In this document: piece after piece, positions 6,812-10,042 of the stretch | Layout of the letters: every line of letters begins with the position of its first letter | How positions within the stretch are numbered: position 1 is the stretch's first letter | NCBI GenBank assembly: GCA_027485405.1 | Contig: JAIXRB010000095.1 | Coordinates: forward strand, 1 to 10,042 | Reading direction: 5' to 3' | Length of the DNA stretch: 10,042 bases | From: Leptospiraceae bacterium | Lineage (GTDB): Bacteria > Spirochaetota > Leptospiria > Leptospirales > Leptospiraceae | The notes under the pieces: model-generated | Databases searched by the model: none | What the model was told of the DNA's origin: nothing | The model's input: only the letters and a program-made list of their open reading frames with translations | Translations under genes and position numbers: made by a program

Positions 6812-7837
6812 ATGACAAATTTTAATAAAACTATCATCGTCACAGGCGGAGCCGGGTTCATCGGTTCCAATTTCATTCCATATTTTTTGCAAAAGCATCC
6901 TGAATACAAAATCATCAACGTCGATAAATTGACCTATGCAGGGAATCTATTAAATCTGAAGGAAGTAGAAGCTAACCCACGTTACGATTTTGTGCAACTG
7001 GACATTTGCAACCGAACATCTTTGTACGAGTTGTTTCAAAAAGAGAAACCCGTCGGTGTCATCCATTTTGCCGCCGAAAGCCATGTAGACAACTCCATCA
7101 AAAACCCCGAAATCTTTCTCGAAACTAATATCCTCGGAACCTTCTCTCTGTTGCATGCCGCTTATACTCTTTGGATGGATTCACCCTTCCAGAAAAGACA
7201 GGAGTTTGCTAGTGCTAGGTTTTTACATGTTTCCACAGACGAAGTCTATGGAACTTTGGGGGAGACAGGACTCTTCTCCGAGACTACTCCCTATGCTCCC
7301 AATTCTCCTTACAGTGCCAGTAAGGCGGGAAGTGACTTTGTGGTTCGTTCCTACCACCATACCTATGGGATGGACGTGGTGACCACGAACTGTTCTAACA
7401 ACTATGGACCCAAGCAACACAAGGAAAAACTTATCCCCACCATTCTTCGCAAAAGCCTTGCCAGTGAACCAATCCCAATTTATGGCCAAGGGACCAATGT
7501 CCGAGACTGGCTTTACGTCCTAGACCATGCGAAAGGAATTGATCTTGCTTTCCACAAAGGCAAATCAGGTGAGACCTACAATATCGGCGGACGAAATGAA
7601 CGAAATAACAACTACATTGTTCACAAAATCTGTGAAATCCTGGACCAAAAGCGTCCGAGACCTTCGAATAAGTCCTACAAAGAACTCATCACTTACGTAG
7701 CTGATCGGCCAGGGCACGATCTCCGATATGCGATCGATGCCACCAAACTAGAAACAGAATTAGGTTGGAAAGCAGAAGAAAACTTTGAAACTGGTATTGA
7801 GAAAACGGTGGATTGGTATTTGAAAGAATGGAATTGA
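6812..7837 (+). CDS. rfbB: dTDP-glucose 4,6-dehydratase RfbB/RmlB
   Basis: Second step of the pathway: NAD+-dependent dehydration of dTDP-glucose to dTDP-4-keto-6-deoxyglucose. 341 residues from ATG 6812, close to the usual 340-360. The extended-SDR Rossmann motif VTGGAGFIGSNF is at residues 10-21, HFAAESHVDNSI at 85-96, and STDEVYG carries the catalytic D143 and E144. PYSASKAGSDFVVRSY holds Y167 and K171, followed by TTNCSNNYGP and PIYGQGTNVRDWLYVLDH. ATG 6812 is chosen over the in-frame GTG 6773 because it places the Rossmann motif at the normal distance; GTG 6773 also overlaps its own AAGGAG. It lies 62 bases after the ATPase stop and probably relies on transcription through that gene or on a local promoter. 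All catalytic residues are present. It completes the four-gene set. Confidence 0.96.
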   Translation: MTNFNKTIIVTGGAGFIGSNFIPYFLQKHPEYKIINVDKLTYAGNLLNLKEVEANPRYDFVQLDICNRTSLYELFQKEKPVGVIHFAAESHVDNSIKNPEIFLETNILGTFSLLHAAYTLWMDSPFQKRQEFASARFLHVSTDEVYGTLGETGLFSETTPYAPNSPYSASKAGSDFVVRSYHHTYGMDVVTTNCSNNYGPKQHKEKLIPTILRKSLASEPIPIYGQGTNVRDWLYVLDHAKGIDLAFHKGKSGETYNIGGRNERNNNYIVHKICEILDQKRPRPSNKSYKELITYVADRPGHDLRYAIDATKLETELGWKAEENFETGIEKTVDWYLKEWN

Positions 7838-7905
7838 AATCGAACCCTCTGGACAAATTTATCTTTTTGGTAGCAGAACGGATGATTAAAAGTTAGGTGG
7901 GGATA

Positions 7906-7971
7906 TTGATTGATAGAACGATGCAAAATCCTCCTTTAGAAATAAAGCGATCCAGGGGATGGACTCCATGA
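7906..7971 (+). other. Possible leader peptide coupled to the downstream oxidoreductase
   Basis: A 21-codon frame starts at TTG 7906, just after GGTGGGGA, with an in-frame ATG at 7921. Its TGA stop (7969-7971) overlaps ATG 7968 in the arrangement ATGA, typical of coupled translation. ATCC-T-CCT (7928-7935) could pair with AGGGGAT (7954-7960), which contains the ribosome site for 7968, so translation of the leader might open that site. All of this is inference from short motifs. Confidence 0.2.
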
Positions 7972-9044
7972 TCATCGTAATCGGATCTGGAATTGTAGGT
8001 TCTTGGATTGCTTACCGACTAGCGTTAGCAGGCAAAGAAGTCTTCGTCGTCGAAAAAGAAAAGCAAGCGGGTGATGGAATCAGCGGACGCAACTCTGGTG
8101 TCTTGCATTCCGGGATATACTACGATCCGAATTCTTTAAAATCTAAAGTTTGTTTGAGGGGGTATGAACTCGCGCTCCCTTTCTTCGAACAATTCAAAGT
8201 CCCCTATAAGCTCTGCGGCAAATTGATCATTACAGGGAATTCCGAGACCGAAGCCGAGTCCATCGAAAAAGAAAGAGCCTTGTATGCGTTAATGGAAAAT
8301 GGAAAAAAAGTCGGAATCCAAAACCTAGAGATTTTGCATAATCCCCAAACGAAATTTCCCTATACGAATGGAAAATTGGCGATCTGGAATCCCAAAACAG
8401 GCATTGTTGACGTGCCCGCTTATCTCAAAGCCCTCTGGAACGCATGCGAATCGCTAGGTGTCACGTTTTTAAAAAATAAAAAACTCATCATTTTCGAAGG
8501 CAATCCTTATTTAAAAGACGAGTCTGATGGCTCTCGCGAATCCATAGAAGCCGAAACCTTTATCAATGCGGCAGGTCTTTTCTCAGATGAACTTGCCATA
8601 TCCCAAGGATTAGTAGACTACGAAATCCGACCTAACAAGGGTGAATACTTTCGCCTTCGAAAACCTCTCCCTGAAGAGGTTCTGGTATACCCACTTCCTT
8701 TGAAATCCTCTACAGCCCTCGGAGTCCATTACACCTTCAATCTGGGCGGAGATGCCTACGCAGGTCCCAACTCCAACTGGGCGGCCCACAAATCGGACTA
8801 TGCCTTTCAGACGGACCGCAAAACCTATTTTCACTCCTTGCAAAACATTCTAAACTGCTACCAAGAAGAAGACCTTTCGGAAGGTTATGTCGGCATTCGC
8901 CCCCGGTTGTTTTTTAAAGGGGAGTCTCTAAAAGACTTCCAAATCACCTCCAATGACAATTGGATCCATCTCCTTGGGATCGAAAGCCCTGGACTCACTT
9001 CCGCTCCAGGGATCGCCGACGAAGTAGCAAAACTGCTCCTGTAG
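7968..9044 (+). CDS. FAD-dependent oxidoreductase, L-2-hydroxyglutarate oxidase (LhgO)-like
   Basis: A 358-residue flavoprotein of the DAO superfamily. The dinucleotide-binding motif GSGIVG is at residues 6-11, and the acidic residue E29 ends the second strand (VFVVEKE). SGRNSGVLHSGIYYDPNSLK from residue 39 carries H47 and is the hallmark of the LhgO/L2HGDH group. FINAAGLFSD marks the second FAD contact, GYVGIRPRLF and HLLGIESPGLTSAPGIADEV the C-terminal part. Known members oxidise L-2-hydroxyglutarate to 2-oxoglutarate, passing electrons to the membrane quinone pool; this one is shorter than typical LhgO (about 400), so the substrate is not certain. The start is set at ATG 7968: AGGGG ends nine bases before it, whereas it touches ATG 7959. 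It lies 130 bases downstream of rfbB on the same strand, and a link to polysaccharide synthesis is not evident. Confidence 0.85.
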   Translation: MIIVIGSGIVGSWIAYRLALAGKEVFVVEKEKQAGDGISGRNSGVLHSGIYYDPNSLKSKVCLRGYELALPFFEQFKVPYKLCGKLIITGNSETEAESIEKERALYALMENGKKVGIQNLEILHNPQTKFPYTNGKLAIWNPKTGIVDVPAYLKALWNACESLGVTFLKNKKLIIFEGNPYLKDESDGSRESIEAETFINAAGLFSDELAISQGLVDYEIRPNKGEYFRLRKPLPEEVLVYPLPLKSSTALGVHYTFNLGGDAYAGPNSNWAAHKSDYAFQTDRKTYFHSLQNILNCYQEEDLSEGYVGIRPRLFFKGESLKDFQITSNDNWIHLLGIESPGLTSAPGIADEVAKLLL

Positions 9045-9083
9045 CTCGGTGTTCAAAACCTCGGGCTTTGCTTGACAAAATTT

Positions 9084-9098
9084 GTTCAAGAGTTGAAC
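9084..9098. promoter_or_regulatory. Perfect 6-3-6 inverted repeat near a TTGACA box
   Basis: GTTCAA, spacer GAG, TTGAAC forms a perfect dyad seven bases after TTGACA (9072-9077), a consensus -35 hexamer without a convincing -10 at 16 to 18 bases. It lies in the 145-base gap between the oxidoreductase and the antitoxin-like gene. An operator site is possible; nothing else supports it. Confidence 0.25.
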
Positions 9099-9150
9099 GT
9101 GTTTCCAATGGGGCTCGTTTTCAAAAGGGAATGGGACTCAGGGGGCGTAG

Positions 9151-9180
9151 CTATCCTTAAGGGTAGGCTCGGATTATAAT
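9151..9180 (+). promoter_or_regulatory. Near-palindrome plus consensus -10 box before the antitoxin-like gene
   Basis: CTATCCTTAAGGGTAG (9151-9166) is a 16-base palindrome with one mismatched pair, and TATAAT (9175-9180) follows nine bases later. The palindrome covers the place where a -35 box would sit, as expected for an operator of a self-regulated toxin-antitoxin operon. No good -35 hexamer is present. A transcript from this -10 would begin about three bases before TTG 9190, leaving almost no leader. Confidence 0.4.
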
Positions 9181-9189
9181 TAAAGTCCA

Positions 9190-9585
9190 TTGCAAGAAAA
9201 TCACGATTTACCTAGATCTAAAAAAGAGGCTGAGGGGAGGATCACTCTTCTCGCTTGGGACTATAACATCGACCCTTACGAAATTGATGAGGTCGCCTTT
9301 GGTTCCAAAGAGGTGGTAGGGCCCTTTCGAAAAACAACTGCCTTTGCCAGGTGCCTAACGGCAACAACGTGGTCTAATTTGATTTATCTATTTGGTGTTG
9401 AAAGAATAAAAGAAAGATTGGATGACAAAGTTCTAGCGCAAATCTGGCCTAGTTCCTTGAAAGAACACTTTGAAACCTTACGAGACTTATTACAAGGAAA
9501 ATCTGTACCCGTTTCAAGACTCGGTACTTCGTTTGGTCATGGACCAAGACCTATCTTGGTATCTGACAGGTGGTACCGCACTTAG
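9190..9585 (+). CDS. Antitoxin-like protein of an AbiEii-type toxin-antitoxin pair
   Basis: A 131-codon frame from TTG 9190; a stop codon lies two codons upstream and no other start exists in the frame, and no ribosome site is seen. The protein reads as a small soluble helical protein with LLAWDYNIDPYEIDEV (20-35), WSNLIYLFGVERIKERL (61-77), and HFETLRDLLQGKSVPV (93-108). This resembles, from memory, the short partner proteins encoded just before AbiEii-family nucleotidyltransferase toxins (DUF6922-like); the name is inference. Support comes from context: the next frame (9470-9595) is the start of such a toxin. Residues from about 94 onward are encoded by DNA that also encodes the toxin N-terminus in another frame, so the last 38 residues may not be original. 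The expected job is neutralising a toxin that is now truncated. Without that context I would call it hypothetical. Confidence 0.6.
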   Translation: MQENHDLPRSKKEAEGRITLLAWDYNIDPYEIDEVAFGSKEVVGPFRKTTAFARCLTATTWSNLIYLFGVERIKERLDDKVLAQIWPSSLKEHFETLRDLLQGKSVPVSRLGTSFGHGPRPILVSDRWYRT

Positions 9586-9595
9586 TCGTTATTGA
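9470..9595 (+). pseudogene. 5' fragment of an AbiEii/AbiGii-family nucleotidyltransferase toxin
   Basis: From TTG 9470 the frame encodes 41 residues and then TGA. Residues 9-23 read KENLYPFQDSVLRLV and the end is WYLTGGTALSRY, which is the N-terminal nucleotidyltransferase signature of AbiEii-type toxins (GG-x-A-L). In intact members this is followed by an HR.S.DLDFF block and about 200 further residues; here the frame stops at 9593-9595. In another frame the next codons read YYILNGR, a faint echo of the expected YYLNHR, which suggests a small insertion or frameshift at the break. After that nothing toxin-like is seen before the next gene at 9721, so most of the gene has been deleted. The family transfers nucleotides to targets such as tRNA or uses NTPs to block growth (family knowledge); this remnant lacks the metal-binding aspartates and cannot be active. 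Confidence 0.75.
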
Positions 9596-9720
9596 GTACT
9601 ATATACTAAACGGAAGAATGAATTCTCTAGCCAAGGAATCTTCTCCTCTTTTGAAATTCGAATAAGTTTTTTTTTCACTCTCATTTTCCGATTCTAACAA
9701 TTCAATTTGATACACAAAGC

Positions 9721-10042
9721 ATGAAACCTTCACTCTCTCCTGAAATCATCTCCCAAATATCGGCTTACTTTGTTAATATAAAATCCGTCGATGCGGTTTA
9801 CCTGCTTGGATCAGCGGCTAGAGGTTCGATGAAACCGGGAAGCGACGTGGATCTGGCTTTATTGCCAAATTATGAAGAATCAAAAATCACTAGTTTGGAT
9901 CTCTTTCAGGTGACTGGTGAATTAGGTTACCAATTTGGATTGGACTTTGATTTGGGTCTCCTTCATTCCGAAAATCTGGTCTATGCCAAAGAAGCTATTT
10001 TTACAGGAAAAGCAATTTTTTTCCGAGATGCAATGGCATTGA
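9721..10042 (+). CDS. MntA-type minimal nucleotidyltransferase (antitoxin class), partial at window edge
   Basis: An open frame of 107 codons from ATG 9721 that runs off the right edge. VYLLGSAARGSMKPGSDVDLALL (residues 26-48) contains the perfect motif GSX10DXD: G30-S31, then D42 and D44. A later acidic strand, LDFDLG, supplies D75 or D77 as the third carboxylate. This is the minimal nucleotidyltransferase (MNT) fold. In the best studied systems (HepT/MntA) such a protein AMPylates and silences a HEPN ribonuclease toxin encoded next to it; that partner would lie beyond the window. The visible catalytic residues are intact. No clear ribosome site precedes 9721. The 125 bases before it hold a nine-T run (9667-9675) and no recognisable promoter. 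It could also be a stand-alone MNT, but its place beside another toxin-antitoxin remnant favours a toxin-antitoxin gene. Confidence 0.85.
   Translation, partial: MKPSLSPEIISQISAYFVNIKSVDAVYLLGSAARGSMKPGSDVDLALLPNYEESKITSLDLFQVTGELGYQFGLDFDLGLLHSENLVYAKEAIFTGKAIFFRDAMAL

Noticed and set aside
9044..9065. tRNA-like T-arm (GTTCAAA with flanking bases)
   Set aside because: Only three stem pairs form, and no acceptor, anticodon or D arm can be built around it.
9618..9665. 15-codon frame after the toxin fragment
   Set aside because: It is very short, its purine-rich site touches the ATG, and it shows no features; it is more likely residual sequence of the deletion.
9667..9675. Run of nine T as a terminator after the toxin fragment
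   Set aside because: The preceding sequence forms no stable hairpin.

Overview
The window looks like a chromosomal segment of a spirochaete of the Leptospira group (inference). Supporting signs are a lipoprotein whose signal peptide ends in a spirochaete-style lipobox (L-S-N-C), a complete dTDP-rhamnose gene set of the kind found in leptospiral surface-polysaccharide loci, genes of unknown function that look lineage-restricted, and moderate GC (low to mid 40s percent by eye, not computed). Genus and species cannot be fixed from the sequence alone.

Layout. Positions 1-865 (minus) hold the N-terminal two thirds or so of a SelO/YdiU pseudokinase AMPylase running off the left edge. Divergent from it are a predicted exported beta-barrel protein (929-1663) and a cytosolic protein of unknown function (1730-2602). 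A small cytochrome-c-like lipoprotein on the minus strand (2620-3048) converges on the latter. From 3189 to 7837 lies the dTDP-L-rhamnose pathway in the order rfbA-rfbC-rfbD-[AAA ATPase]-rfbB. All four enzymes are intact, so glucose-1-phosphate plus dTTP can be converted to dTDP-L-rhamnose for O-antigen or other surface glycans. The cluster is split by an AAA_14/DUF4143-type ATPase gene unrelated to sugar metabolism. That gene is preceded, right up to its start codon, by three degenerate tandem copies of a 32-bp unit. An L-2-hydroxyglutarate-oxidase-like FAD enzyme (7968-9044) follows rfbB.

The right end (9045-10042) is an accessory spot made of toxin-antitoxin parts. It holds an apparently intact antitoxin-like gene (9190-9585) and, overlapping its 3' end in another frame, the first 41 codons of an AbiEii-family nucleotidyltransferase toxin that stops dead inside its conserved motif (9470-9595). 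Next comes the start of a small MntA-type nucleotidyltransferase (9721 to the window edge) with a perfect GSX10DXD motif; in known systems such a gene is paired with a HEPN toxin, which would lie outside the window.

The points most worth a second look are the 3 x 32-bp repeat array in front of the ATPase inside the rfb cluster, the ATPase insertion itself, and the beheaded AbiEii system next to a second antitoxin-type nucleotidyltransferase. No stretch longer than 300 bases lacks a gene. No rRNA, tRNA, CRISPR array, transposase or convincing intrinsic terminator was seen.
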